The notes: a model not told the origin generated them from the letters alone. A stretch of 64,000 nucleotides of DNA from JAGWRA01 sp963711505 (GCA_963711505.1 CAVQEJ010000003.1:2170001-2234000), one strand, 5' to 3'. Positions 17,798 through 28,468 are shown, numbered from the stretch's first letter. Numbers and translations: made by a program.

Positions 17798-18757
17798 CTA
17801 GACGTGATTGCGCAGCATCAGCTCCCTGGGATGGGGATCCAGATAGACCTGATCGGCCAGGTAGGCGACCGCCTGCGCCCGCACGTGATGCCGCACCAGC
17901 GTCAGCGGCACGACGAGCGGCACCAGCCCCGTCCGATAGTCCTCGATCGTCGCCAGCAGCTCGTCGCGTGACGCCGGGTCGATCGTCCGCTTGAAATAGC
18001 CGACCATGTGCATCAGGACGTTCGTCTGCCGCCGCGGCGTTGCCATCACGCGCAGCGCCGCCATGAAGTCCGCCGGATAGCGCGTGGCGATCTCGGCGCG
18101 CGGCAGCGTCTTCGCGCCGGCCACGAAGCGGCCGAGCGCCTGGTACGCCCGCGGCGCGTGCGCCATCAGCACCAGCTTGTGGCGCGTATGGAAGCGGACG
18201 AGCGAGCCGACCGTCCAGCGGCCGTCGAACAGGTCGCGCAGCCGGCGGTAGGCGAACACGCGCTCGATGAAGTTCTCGCGCAGCCGCGGGTCCGACAGCC
18301 GGCCCTCCTCCTCCACCGGCAGGTCGGGAAACCGCGCGAGCAGCGCGGCGGCGAACAGCCCGCGCCCGCGGCGCGCCGGCATGCCGTGGCCGTCGTAGAC
18401 CTTCACCCGCTCCATGCCGCAGCTCGGCGAGTCCTTCTTCAGCACGTATCCCGACAGATCGGCCGAGGAGAGCGACTCGGCACGGCGGCGCGCGTACCGC
18501 GCCATGACGTCCGTGTGATCCGTCCCGCTCTTCACGCCGACCATCCGCAGGGCATCCGGAGAACCCATCAGCCGGACGGCCTCGCGCGGCGTCCCCATCC
18601 CGGTCTCGACTTCGGGGCAGACCGGCACCCATTCGACGTAACGGCCGAAGGTGTCGGCCAGGAAGCCGTCACGCTTGTGGCCGCCGTCGTAGCGGACCTT
18701 CTGGCCGAGCAGACAGGCCGAGATGCCGATCCGGATCGGGTGTTCGCTACTGGTCAC
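17798..18757 (-). CDS. DUF523 / DUF1722 (YbgA) fusion protein
   Basis: 319 residues. The N-terminal DUF523 half carries GISACLLGQKVRYDGGHKR, CPEVETGMGTPRE and SPSCGMERVKVY, with the conserved cysteines expected of the family. The C-terminal half is the YbgA/DUF1722 domain (LVRFHTRHKLVLMAHAP, LMHMVGYFKR). It is a cytosolic fusion of the usual length. It lies 22 bases downstream of the XRE-cupin regulator on the same strand, so the two probably form an operon. The biochemical role is unsettled; links to thiouracil desulfuration or photolyase neighbourhoods have been proposed for related domains. Confidence 0.88.
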   Translation of the reverse strand: MTSSEHPIRIGISACLLGQKVRYDGGHKRDGFLADTFGRYVEWVPVCPEVETGMGTPREAVRLMGSPDALRMVGVKSGTDHTDVMARYARRRAESLSSADLSGYVLKKDSPSCGMERVKVYDGHGMPARRGRGLFAAALLARFPDLPVEEEGRLSDPRLRENFIERVFAYRRLRDLFDGRWTVGSLVRFHTRHKLVLMAHAPRAYQALGRFVAGAKTLPRAEIATRYPADFMAALRVMATPRRQTNVLMHMVGYFKRTIDPASRDELLATIEDYRTGLVPLVVPLTLVRHHVRAQAVAYLADQVYLDPHPRELMLRNHV

Positions 18758-18779
18758 CTGTGCCTCCCCTGCCGTCCGG

Positions 18780-19364
18780 TCAACCGGTGGTCACCACGAC
18801 GGCGGCGCACGGCGTCCGGCCCCGGCGCCGGTACCCGTGCGGCACCACGGGATCGAAGTACATCGAGTCGCCGGAGGCGAGCGTGTGCTCCTCGTCGCCG
18901 ACCGTCACGATGAGCGTGCCGCGCACGACGTAGATCACCTCGCCGCCCGGATGGGCGTGCCGGCGCAGCCGGTCGGGCGGCACGTCTTCGAACTCCGCGT
19001 AGTACGCCTGGAGCTTCCGCTCCGTCACCGGAAAATCGAGGCTCTCGAACCGGTACTGCAGCGGCCGCGCGCCCGCGCGATCCGGCAGCCGGATCCGATC
19101 GGCGCGCCGCACGACCGCCAGCGCCGGCCGCTCGCGCACCGCGAAGAAGTGATCGAGGCCGACCCCGAAGACGAGGGCGATGCGCAGCAGCGTGGGCAGC
19201 GTCGGAAACAGCCGGCCCCGCTCGAGCTTCGACAGCAGGGCGGGTGAGAGTCCCGTGTGCCGGCCCAGTTCGACCAGCCCCATCTTCTTCTTCAGACGGA
19301 GGGTGCGAAGCTTGGTCCCGATGTCGTAGCGTGCGAGTCCGTCCGTCAGTGTCGCCGACAGCAT
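18780..19364 (-). CDS. XRE-family transcriptional regulator with cupin domain
   Basis: 194 residues. An N-terminal helix-turn-helix (about residues 15-70; KKKMGLVELGRHTGLSPALL, SKLERGRLFPTLPTLLRIA) is followed by a cupin barrel (about 110-190) with HPGGEVIYVVRG, VGDEEHTLASGD and VPHGYRR. The barrel keeps the His and Glu that usually bind a metal. Such proteins sense a small metabolite and control nearby genes. It is followed by DUF523 and diverges from the MFS carrier at 19735, which makes that carrier a plausible target. Confidence 0.88.
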   Translation of the reverse strand: MLSATLTDGLARYDIGTKLRTLRLKKKMGLVELGRHTGLSPALLSKLERGRLFPTLPTLLRIALVFGVGLDHFFAVRERPALAVVRRADRIRLPDRAGARPLQYRFESLDFPVTERKLQAYYAEFEDVPPDRLRRHAHPGGEVIYVVRGTLIVTVGDEEHTLASGDSMYFDPVVPHGYRRRGRTPCAAVVVTTG

Positions 19365-19734
19365 GATGGTCTCCCGGCCTTCCCCACGGTCACATCCGGC
19401 GCGATGGTGGTCGCCCGGCGAACACGGTCCGCTCTCCCGGGCCGATGATCGTCAGACATTTCACTGCAGTCAAATTACTTTACTCTGAAATTCAACGCAT
19501 GGCAGCCTCGGCCGGGAAGCGCTGCACGAGGCGTTCGTCGACGGCGTGCAGTTCCTGGACCGTCGGATCCGCGGTCCCTTCCGCAACCGGCGGCACCCCC
19601 ACCGCGTGGCTCCCGAGCAGCCCGCCGCAGGCGGTGAGCGTCTTCCGCTCCGATCGGCTGACGGCATTCCGGCCCCTCCGGGGTAGAATCTCCCGACACG
19701 CCGCACCTGTACCACGCCGCGCGAAGGAGGTTCA
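19365..19734. promoter_or_regulatory. Divergent control region between xre-cupin and the MFS carrier
   Basis: 370 bases. It holds an AT-rich island at 19460-19497 with TTTCA and TGAAA arms separated by 22 bases, and a TAGAAT -10-like box at 19684-19689 before the carrier. A minus-strand frame ending at 19492 gives a plausible-looking peptide tail (VQELHAVDERLVQRFP), but no convincing start is seen, so it is not called as a gene. The island is a good candidate operator for the XRE-cupin regulator. Confidence 0.45.
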
Positions 19735-21051
19735 GTGGAGGATTCGACATCCCCGGCAACGGGGCCGACCGGTCAGCCGATGCCCTGGTACCGGGAAGTC
19801 ACGGCCGATCAGTGGCGGGCCTTCTTCGCCTGCTTCATGGGATGGGTGCTCGACGGATTCGACTTCACCATTCTCACCTTCATCCTGGTCGACCTCGAAC
19901 ACAGCTTCACGGTGAGCAAGGCGCTGGCCGGCGCGCTCGGGACCGTCACGCTGCTGTTCCGCGTGGCGGGCGGCATCGGGGCCGGCACGGCGGCGGACAA
20001 GTGGGGGCGCAAGCTGCCGCTGATGTTCTCCATCCTGTGGTACTCGCTGTTCGCCTTCCTCAGCGGCTTCTCCACCTCCTACGCGATGCTCTTCGGCCTG
20101 CGGGCGCTGTTCGGCATCGGCATGGGCGGCGTCTGGGCGGCGGCGATGCCGCTGACGATCGAGCACTGGCCGCCGCACCTGCGGGGCATCGCGTCCGGCC
20201 TGCTGCAGGGCGGCTGGTCGTGGGGCTTCATGCTGTCGACGCTGGTCTACACGTTCATCTACCCGCTGGTGAACACGCGGCCCGACTTCGCCTGGCGGGT
20301 CATGTTCTGGATCGGCGTGCTGCCGGCGCTGATGATCTTCTGGATCGTCAAGCAGGTGAAGGAGAGCCCGGTGTGGCTCGCCCGGCAGAGCCACCTCCAG
20401 GAGCGCCGTCACACCGACCAGGTCTCGCTCGTCCGGATCTTCCGGCGCGATCTCATCGGCGTCACGCTGCAGACCTCGATCCTGATGGGCGCCTTCATCT
20501 TCTCGTACCACTCACTGACCTTCTGGTACCCGACGTTCCTCCGGACGTCGCACGTGGCGCCGCTGCGCTTCCTGGTCGCGTTCAATGCCGGCAGCATCGC
20601 GGGGGCCTTCATCTGGGGGCACGTCTCGGAGTCGCGGCTCGGCCGCCGCGGCGCGGCGATGCTCGCCATGCTCGGCGGCGTGGCGACGATCCCCCTGTAC
20701 ATCATGACGGCCAACACGACGCTGCTCCTGATCGGCGCGCTGCTGATGGGCCTCACCGCATCCGGGGCCTGGGGCGTGGTGCCGTCGTACCTCACCGAGC
20801 GGTTCCCGACGTCGGTCCGGGGCGTCGGGGCCGGCTTCGCCTATCACGTCGGCGCCGGTCTCGGCTCGTTCACCCCGGTCCTCATCGGTGCGCTCCAGGA
20901 CCGCGGCATGGCCCTGCCGCATGCGATGATGCTGTGCATCACCGTCTCCTGCCTGCTCGTCACCTTCATGATGTGGATCGGACCCGAGACCCGCGGGCGG
21001 GCGTTCGCCGGCGTGGACGAGGCGGACGTCGCCGTCGGCCTCGTCCACTGA
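19735..21051 (+). CDS. MFS carrier, sialate/carboxylate:proton symporter-like
   Basis: 438 residues from a GTG start with AGGAGG 4 bases upstream. Twelve membrane helices are expected. The family motif between helices 2 and 3 reads GTAADKWGRK, and DGFDFTILTF in helix 1 is typical of the SHS-type group (NanT, lactate/pyruvate carriers). A cytoplasmic loop with RQSHLQERRH separates the halves. It probably takes up an organic acid with protons. It diverges from an XRE-cupin regulator that may control it. The exact substrate cannot be read from sequence. Confidence 0.85.
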   Translation: MEDSTSPATGPTGQPMPWYREVTADQWRAFFACFMGWVLDGFDFTILTFILVDLEHSFTVSKALAGALGTVTLLFRVAGGIGAGTAADKWGRKLPLMFSILWYSLFAFLSGFSTSYAMLFGLRALFGIGMGGVWAAAMPLTIEHWPPHLRGIASGLLQGGWSWGFMLSTLVYTFIYPLVNTRPDFAWRVMFWIGVLPALMIFWIVKQVKESPVWLARQSHLQERRHTDQVSLVRIFRRDLIGVTLQTSILMGAFIFSYHSLTFWYPTFLRTSHVAPLRFLVAFNAGSIAGAFIWGHVSESRLGRRGAAMLAMLGGVATIPLYIMTANTTLLLIGALLMGLTASGAWGVVPSYLTERFPTSVRGVGAGFAYHVGAGLGSFTPVLIGALQDRGMALPHAMMLCITVSCLLVTFMMWIGPETRGRAFAGVDEADVAVGLVH

Positions 21052-21138
21052 GACGGGCCGCCGGAAGCCGCAGCCGGCGGAGTACGAATGACTGCGCGCC
21101 TGCCGACACGGGCGCATGCCGGAGCTGGTTGATCGCAG

Positions 21139-21891
21139 ATGCCCGACTCGAACCCGGTCCACCGGAAGAGGCGCCTCACCGGCCGTCTCGTCGTCCTCTT
21201 CGTGCTGCTCGCCATCCTGGCGGCCGCCGCCTGGGCCGGGATCGCCACGTACCAGAGCTACCAGGCCACCACGACGCAGGCGGAGATGACCATCTCGACG
21301 CCCAACTCGTTCATGCTGAGCGGCAAGATCACCGAGTCGGCGCCGACGACGGACATCGGGCTGCCGGACGTCGAGATCGGCGCGTGGTCCGGCACCCGGC
21401 AGGTGGCGACGGCCAAGTCGGACGCCGAAGGGCACTACGCCGTGCAGGGGCTCAGCGGTGAGGTGGAACTGCGGGTCAGCGCGCCGGGCTACGGCAGCGT
21501 CAAGCACCAGCTGCTCGCCTTCCGGGACGAGAACCTGAACCTGCAGCTCACGCCGGACCCGAAGACGATCGACGAAACGCTCACCGGCACGATCAAGCCG
21601 ACCGATCCGCAGTGCTTCCTGATCCACGCCTGCCACGCGTACACGATCAACGTGCACCACGACGGCCCGGTCAACGCCACGCTCACGTGGCCCGACGACG
21701 ACGTCTACCTGATGCTGCAGCTCTTCGTGCCGACGACGGGCCAGATCATCACCCAGGGGCAGGACCTCTGGGTGACCACGCAGTCCATCACCGCCTCCCT
21801 GCTTGCCGGCACGCGCTACGAGCTGCGCGTCGTCTACGAGAACGGCTCGAAGCCGACGAACTTCACGCTGGTCACGACCCACCCGAACTGA
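21139..21891 (+). CDS. Membrane-anchored protein with carboxypeptidase-regulatory-like domain
   Basis: 250 residues. One N-terminal membrane segment (about 16-38) is followed by a domain in which LSGKITES, GLPDVEIGAWSG, AKSDAEGHYAVQGLSG and LRVSAPGYGS mark the CarboxypepD_reg-like beta-sandwich. A second, unrecognised beta-rich domain carries LTWPDDDVYLMLQLF. The topology places both domains outside the inner membrane. The gene stops 6 bases before an R1 repeat. Function unknown; such domains often serve as spacers or binding modules. Confidence 0.7.
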   Translation: MPDSNPVHRKRRLTGRLVVLFVLLAILAAAAWAGIATYQSYQATTTQAEMTISTPNSFMLSGKITESAPTTDIGLPDVEIGAWSGTRQVATAKSDAEGHYAVQGLSGEVELRVSAPGYGSVKHQLLAFRDENLNLQLTPDPKTIDETLTGTIKPTDPQCFLIHACHAYTINVHHDGPVNATLTWPDDDVYLMLQLFVPTTGQIITQGQDLWVTTQSITASLLAGTRYELRVVYENGSKPTNFTLVTTHPN

Positions 21892-21897
21892 TCTTAC

Positions 21898-21990
21898 GTG
21901 GGGCTCCGCCCCACACCCCGGCTCCCTGCACTCGCTCGCCTCTGACGGCTCGCGCCGTTCCGGTCGCGGGCCCGCCGTGCGGGCCGCGCA
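21898..21990 (+). repeat. R1 repeat, copy C (two-hairpin reference copy)
   Basis: The first hairpin is GTGGGGC (21898-21904), loop TCC, GCCCCAC (21908-21914). The second is GGCCCGC (21969-21975), loop CGT, GCGGGCC (21979-21985). Between them are CGGCTCCCTGCACTCGCTCG and GGCTCGCGCCGTTCCGG motifs shared with copies D, E and F. It abuts the broken VPS10-like gene. Confidence 0.75.
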
Positions 21991-23466
21991 GCAGGACAGC
22001 GGCGCCATCGGCCGTCCAGTCGCGCAGCCAGTACGGCCGCATCAGCGCGCACGACTGGCACCCGATCTCGGTGGGTGGCGAGAACGGCTACATCGCGCCG
22101 GCCCCGACGATCCCGAGATCCGTGTACGGCGGCAACGACATCACGCGCTACAACCGATGCACGGGCGCCGATCGCAGCATCGCTCGCCGACCCTCGGCCT
22201 CAAGGGGCTACTTCCGCCGAGCGTGGACGCTTGCCGGTGGTCATCTCCCCGATCGCGGCCCCACGACGCTGTACTTCAGCAACCAGATGATGTTCCGCAG
22301 CCTCAACGGCGGCATCCTGGACGCCGATCAGCCCGACTGACGCGCGTGAACCGGCGTGCCGCCGAACCTCGACCCGCTGACGGCGGCCGACGCCAGACAG
22401 CCCGAATCCGCGGCGGGGCGTCATCTACGCCATCGCGCCGTCGCCGGTGAACGCCGACACGCATCTGGGCCGGCACCGATGACGGGCTGATCCACCTCAC
22501 CCGCGACGGCGGCAAGACGTGGAAGGACGTCACGCCGAAGCCGCTCACGCCGTGGAGCAAGGTCGGCATCATCGACGCGTCGCACTTCGACGTGAACACC
22601 GCCTACGCGGCCATCGACCGGCACCGGCTCGAGGACTACACGCCCTACATCTGCCGGACGCGCGACGGCGGCACGACCTGGCAGAACGTCGTCAACGGCA
22701 TTCCTGACGGCGACTACGTGAACGTCGTGCGCGAGGACCCCGTGCGCAAGAGGGCTGCTGGACGCCGGCACCGAGAAGGGCCTCTACGTCTCGTTCGACG
22801 ATGGCGGCCGCTGGGAGCCGCTGCAGCTGAACCTGCCGCACGACCTCCATCCGCGACCTGGCCTTCCGGGACGGCGATCCGTGGCCGCCACGTTCGGCCG
22901 GTCGCTCTGGATCCTCGACGACCTCACCCCCTGCGCCAGCTGACGCACAGCCGCCTCCGGCGCACTGGCGTCGCCTCTTACGGCTCGGCCTGCGCGTTCC
23001 GGTCGCGGGCCCGCCGTGCGGGCCGTTACGCTGAGCGGCCTCCGCCCCACACCCCGGCTCCCTGCACTCGCTCGCCTCTTACGGCTCGCGCCGTTCCGGT
23101 CGCGGGCCCGCCGTGCGGGCCGTTACGCTGAGCAGCCTCGCCCACCCCGGCGAGACTCGCAGATCGCGAGCTGTTCGGCGATGCCGCCGCGCTCGAGACC
23201 AGACTGAAGGCGGCGGACATGACGCCGTGTTGAGCGGGATCGCGCAGCTCATGGGGGCGCCGGCCGGAGAGGCGCCTCCGAGCGCCACGGGCGGCCCGGT
23301 CACGAACCTGCGGGCCCTGTACGGGGAGTTCAGCCAGATCCAGCGGTCGGTGGAAAGCGGTCCGGCGGCCCCCACGGCGAGCGAGACGCGCGCCCTCACC
23401 GCGGCCAGGACGAGCCTGGCGCAGCTCGTGCAGCGCTGGAACCGGCTCAAGCAGCAGGCCGGCTGA
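21991..23466 (+). pseudogene. Eroded VPS10/BNR-repeat 'glycosyl hydrolase'-type gene, N-terminus and middle missing
   Basis: Frame-shifted pieces show the family's BNR-repeat region (SQYGRISAHDWHPISVGGEN, LYFSNQMMFRSLNGG, DDGLIHLTRDGGKTWKDVTP, YICRTRDGGTTWQNVVNGIP, FGRSLWILDDLTP). Further on, after two R1 copies, comes the family's C-terminal end (AQLMGAPAGEAPPS, NLRALYGEFSQIQRSVE). Intact relatives are about 1000 residues. Here the N-terminal half and several hundred residues between the two parts are absent, with R1 at both gaps. Some frame breaks may be sequencing errors, but the missing segments cannot be, so the gene is probably dead. Confidence 0.72.
22969..23130 (+). repeat. R1 repeats, copies D (partial) and E, in tandem
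   Basis: Copy E (about 23038-23130) matches copy C closely and copy D lacks the first part. Both contain GGCCCGCCGTGCGGGCC and end CCGTTACGCTGAGC. They sit between two separated pieces of the VPS10-like gene, occupying the place of its missing middle. Confidence 0.7.
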
Positions 23467-23510
23467 AGTCGGTAGGGACTGGCGGCGGCGGCAGGCCCCA
23501 GGCACGGGGA

Positions 23511-23577
23511 GACAAGTCGAGACAAGGTGTGACAAGCCGGGTCCGCCGCCGCCGCGCCAATCAGCTATACTTGTCAC
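23511..23577 (+). promoter_or_regulatory. Tat control region: 10-bp-spaced GACAAG repeats, inverted repeat and -10 box
   Basis: GACAAG occurs at 23511, 23521 and 23531, exactly 10 bases apart. The last copy is part of GTGACAAG (23529-23536), which is repeated inverted as CTTGTCAC at 23570-23577. A TATACT -10 box lies at 23566-23571, partly within the inverted arm, so a bound protein could block it. No clear -35 is seen. Confidence 0.45.
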
Positions 23578-23610
23578 GTGGGCCCGATGGGCCCCTTGGA
23601 GGCACGAACG

Positions 23611-23784
23611 ATGTTTGAAGGCCTGTTGCAGCCGACGCACCTCATCCTGATCCTGGCCATCGCGTTGCTGGTCTTCGGTCCGAAGAATCTTCCTCAGCTC
23701 GGCAAGGGTCTCGGTGAATCGATCCGGGGCTTCAAGGAAGCCATCAACGACGGGAAGGATTCGGAGAAGGACAAAGAGAAGTAG
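23611..23784 (+). CDS. tatA: Sec-independent translocase TatA-type subunit (57 aa)
   Basis: Pore-forming component of the twin-arginine export path. The ATG at 23611 has TTGGAGG at 23596-23602. The product has one N-terminal membrane helix (about residues 10-22), the FGP hinge at 22-24, then the amphipathic helix (PQLGKGLGESIRGFKEAIN) and a short charged tail (DGKDSEKDKEK). The length is at the small end for TatA. A second TatA/B-like gene follows at 24004. No tatC is present in this window. Confidence 0.92.
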   Translation: MFEGLLQPTHLILILAIALLVFGPKNLPQLGKGLGESIRGFKEAINDGKDSEKDKEK

Positions 23785-24003
23785 CGACCGGACGTGTCGG
23801 GCGGCCCGTGTCAAGGCGGGCCGCATCCCCTCTCTCTCGTTCAGCCCGCACGATTCGAGCCGGGCGGCCCGGGCTGGGAACGCCCCGTCGTTCCCGCCGG
23901 TTCCGGGTTGCGGCGTCTTCTCCTCCGGAACCGAACCGCCCGATCGCCGTCCGGACCGGTGCCCCGCTGATCGGACGCCCGGTTGTTCCCGGGAGGACGA
24001 GCC

Positions 24004-24409
24004 ATGTTTGAAGGACTTCTTCAGCCGGTCCACGTACCTGATCATTCTCGCGATCGCCCTGCTCGTGTTCGGTCCGAGCCGCCTGCCGGAACTGGGCAAG
24101 GGGCTGGGGAAGAGCCTGAAAGACTTCAAGGACACGATGGACGGCGCCGGCGACAAGATCATGAAGGAAGTCGGCGTGACGCCGGAAGACGCGAGGAAGA
24201 TGAGCGACTCGCTCCAGGCGGTGAAGCGCGGGAATCTCCAGAGGACGCTGACGAGCAAGGCGATGGAGCACACCGGGCTGGACCAGCTGAGCGGCCGGCG
24301 ACCGGCCGCCGACACACCGGCAACCGCGGCGGCGACGCAGCCCGACGCGTCTCCCGCCCCCTCGGATCAACCACCCGCGACGACTTCGGAAGACTCCGCA
24401 ACGCGCTGA
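24004..24409 (+). CDS. Second TatA/TatB-type protein (frame break near the start)
   Basis: It starts MFEGLLQP, the same as the upstream tatA, after a GGGAGGACGAGCC ribosome site. A one-base insertion near 24033 shifts to the frame with YLIILAIALLVFGPSRLPEL, the amphipathic helix GKGLGKSLKDFKDTMDGAG and a longer Pro/Ala-rich tail; about 135 residues. The longer tail suggests TatB-like function, but the N-terminus is TatA-like. It is probably co-transcribed with tatA and arose by tandem duplication. Confidence 0.8.
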
Positions 24410-24441
24410 GGGCCGGCGCCGGCCCCGCCCGTCTGGCCGGA

Positions 24442-24459
24442 TGCCCGCGTTTGCGGGCA
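24442..24459. terminator. Hairpin between convergent genes, REP-like
   Basis: TGCCCGC (24442-24448), loop GTTT, GCGGGCA (24453-24459). It lies between the second tat gene and the permease gene, both ending here. The surrounding sequence encodes VPANAGI on the minus strand, a hallmark of a palindromic repeat found in many bacteria. Confidence 0.5.
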
Positions 24460-24551
24460 CGACCGATCGGAACGGGCGGCCCGCCGAGCCGACACATCTG
24501 CCGTCGTCCACGCGCGGGCGGCCCCCGTCAGATCACCCGCTCATCCGCGTT

Positions 24552-25779
<1,228 letters not shown>

Positions 25780-25792
25780 GAGTGCCTCCGCA

Positions 25793-27416
25793 TCAGAACC
25801 GGAACCGGAACCCACCGCCCCGGCCGCCGCTGGCGCGCCGCGCGCCGGCCGACATGTCGCCGGTAATCACCTTCTCGCCCTCGTTCAAATCCCCCGAGAG
25901 CACCTCGGTGTTCGATCCGTCGGTGATGCCGATCACGACGCGCACCGGCGTCGGTCGGCCGTCGTTGCCGACGACCCAGACCAGTGCCGGCCGCCCCTCC
26001 GGCGACTCGACCACCGGGAACTTGATCTTGTCATTCGGGTTCCAGAGCTGGCCCGGTGCGAGCTCCTGCGGGCCGGGCTCGGGCCCGACCTGCACGTCGG
26101 AGATCGTGCCAGCGCCGGCGGCGCGGTGGCCCGGCGCCGCGGCTGACGGGCGCCCGCGCTCGCCGCGCGCCGCCATCCCGCCCTCGCCGCGGGCGCGCGG
26201 CCCGGCGGCGTCGCGTCCCCGCTCACTGCCGGCCGGCCCCGGGCGCCCGTTCGCGCCCGGCCGCCCGCCGCGCACGAGCCGCGCCTCCTCGGCCGGTGTG
26301 ACGCTCGCCGGCCGGAAGCGCAGCGCCGCATTCGGCACCTTCACCACGTTCTCGCGGTGTTCGGCCACCATGCTGATGTTCGCCGTCATCCCCGGCTTCA
26401 GCCGCAGGTCGGAGTTGTCGACCGCGATGATCACGCTGTAGGTGACCACGTTCTGGACGTTCTGCGCGTTCAGGCGCACTTCCTTGATGCGCCCGTCGAA
26501 GGTCTGATTCGGATAGGCGTCGACGGTGAAGCTGACCGAGTCGCTCGTCGAGATCTGGCCGACGTCCGCCTCGTCGACATTCGCGTTGACCTGCATCTTC
26601 GTCAGGTCGTTGGCGATGAGGAACAGCAGCGGCGCCGACAGGCTGGCCGCCACCGTCTGGCCGACGTCGATGCTGCGCTGAATCACCACGCCGTCGACCG
26701 GCGAGTAGATGTTGCAGTACCTGCAGGTTGACCCGCGCCTGCGCGAGCTGCGCCTGCGCCTGCTGCACCTGCGCCTGCGCCTGCTGGATGTTCGCCTCGT
26801 CAGCGTTGATCTGCGCCTCCGCCTGCTTCACGGCCGCGTGCGCCTGCTCGACCTTCGCCGCGTCGCCGTCGGCGGTCGTCTTCGCCGTGTCGTACGTGTT
26901 CTGATCGAGGATGCCCTTCTTCACCAGCGAGTCGTCGCGCTGCATGATCAGCTGCGAGTTCGTCGAGGCCGCCTGCGCCGCGTGCACGTTCGCCTTCGCG
27001 CTGTCCAGGTTCGCCCGCTGGGTCAGCAGGTCGGCCTGCGCCGTCTGGACGTGCGCGCGCGCCGACGCCAGGCTCGCCGTCGCGTTGTCGAGCTGCGCCT
27101 GGAAGTTCCGCGGGTCGATCTGCGCGAGCAGCTGGCCCTGCTTCACCACCGAGTTGTAGTCGGCGTACAGCGCCTTGACCTGGCCGGACACCTGGCTGCC
27201 GACCTGCACCGTCACCACCGCTTCCACCGTGCCCGTCGCCGAGACGATGTTCCGGATGGCCCCGCGGCTCACGGCAGCCGTCACGAAGTCGCCCTCGTCG
27301 CCACGCTGCCCGCGCAACGCGACCGACAGCCCGATCGCGCACACCAGAATGACCGCCACGGCGATCGCGAGCCGCTTCCGGTCCTTCAGCCCCTGTTTGA
27401 GTTCCTCGACGGTCAT
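25793..27416 (-). CDS. HlyD/MacA-type periplasmic adaptor (efflux RND/ABC adaptor; frame break)
   Basis: An N-terminal membrane anchor (about residues 17-33) is followed by a biotinyl-lipoyl-like part (VGSQVSGQVKALYADYNSVV), a long alpha-hairpin rich in Gln/Ala (AQAQVQQAQAQLAQARVNLQ), the second lipoyl half (SPVDGVVIQRSIDVGQ) and beta-barrel segments. One extra base near 26715 separates the hairpin from the second half. The membrane-proximal part has an unusual Gly/Arg/Ala-rich insert (about 26130-26290). It partners the MacB-like permease directly downstream. It would link an inner-membrane pump to an outer-membrane channel. Confidence 0.87.
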
Positions 27417-27891
27417 GCCCGTGTTCCTTTCCTCGCCTCGACGGCCGGGTCGCCCCCGGCGCACCAGCCCGGCCGGGGCACGTGCGCATGAAATCGACGG
27501 CCGCTGCCGCCGCCGATCCGGGATGGCGGATGATCCGCTGATGCTGCCGGCGTCGCGGGGCGGCTGCGCCCCTGCCCGGGCCGACAGTGGCCGGGAAGCG
27601 CGCCCCCCCCGGGGGCCCGGCGCCTCGCGGCTCGTGGATGCCCGCCTGCACGGTCCGGAGCCTCGAACCTCTGCAGATGAGCCTGATTGGGCGGGCCTGA
27701 CGCCCGTCCGGATGCACGTGCTCGTTCACTAGCCACATACGGAGGAGCGGCCGCGGTGTTTACCGGCTGCCCAGAAACCTCATCACATTCAGCCTGTTCC
27801 AGCTCAGCTTCTCCGGCGCTGTCCCGGCCGCCCGCCGCGGTAGGATGGCCGAGCCCGCCGCCCGCCGCGGCACGGAAGGAGAGTCGTCAGG
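27417..27891. other. Intergenic region between the adaptor and DUF421 genes
   Basis: 475 bases between divergent genes. It contains a short hairpin-forming stretch near 27692-27712 (GGGCGGGCCTGACGCCC) and a direct repeat of CCCGCCGCGG at about 27830-27870. No gene or clear promoter pair is supported. Confidence 0.4.
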
Positions 27892-28468
27892 ATGGATTTC
27901 CGCGCCTTTCACGACATGTTCGCGCTCGGCCTGCCGGTGGCCGAGAAGATCCTCCGCCCCGTCGTCATCTACGCGTTCCTGATTGCCGGCCTGCGCCTCG
28001 CCGGCAAGCGTGAGATGGCCCAGCTCAATCCGTTCGATCTGGTCGTGCTGCTGACGATCTCCAACACCGTGCAGAACGCCATCATCGGCAACGACAACAG
28101 CGTAACGGGCGGCATCATCGGCGCCACCACCCTGCTCGCGCTCAACTACATCGTCGTCCGCTTCCTCTATCATCACGACAAGCTCGATCGCCTGATCGAA
28201 GGCGAGCCGGACACGCTCATCGACAACGGGGAGCTGCGGACCGACCGGCTCGCAGAAAGAACTGGTGACCCGGACCGAACTCGAGGCGGAAGCGCACAAG
28301 CAGGGATTCGACTCGCTCAACGAAATCGAGCGGGCCGTGCTCGACCCGAGCGGCAGATTCTTCTTCGTGGCGAAGCGGCCGACACCCGACCGTGCGCGGC
28401 ACGACGAGATCCTGGCGCGCCTCGATCGCCTGACCGAAGCTGTCGCGGCGGCCACGAAGCAGCCGTAG
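27892..28468 (+). CDS. DUF421 (YetF-like) membrane protein (frame break)
   Basis: Three N-terminal membrane segments (ILRPVVIYAFLIAGLRLAG, NPFDLVVLLTISNTVQNAII, GGIIGATTLLALNYIVVRFL) precede the conserved DUF421 C-terminal part with GEPDTLIDNGELR, ELEAEAHKQGFDSLNEIERA and LDPSGRFFFV. One extra C near 28250 (CTGCAG read as CTCGCAG) divides the frame. AAGGAGAG precedes the ATG. About 190 residues, the usual size. The function of the family is not established. Confidence 0.87.

Noticed and set aside
19492..19700. A minus-strand gene ending VQRFPAEAAMR
   Set aside because: The peptide tail looks plausible, but there is no start codon with ribosome site, and the region is the divergent control region of two genes.
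21898..23130. Insertion sequence or transposon
   Set aside because: R1 copies are only about 90-130 bases, carry no transposase frame, and most show no clear target duplication, so no autonomous element can be called.
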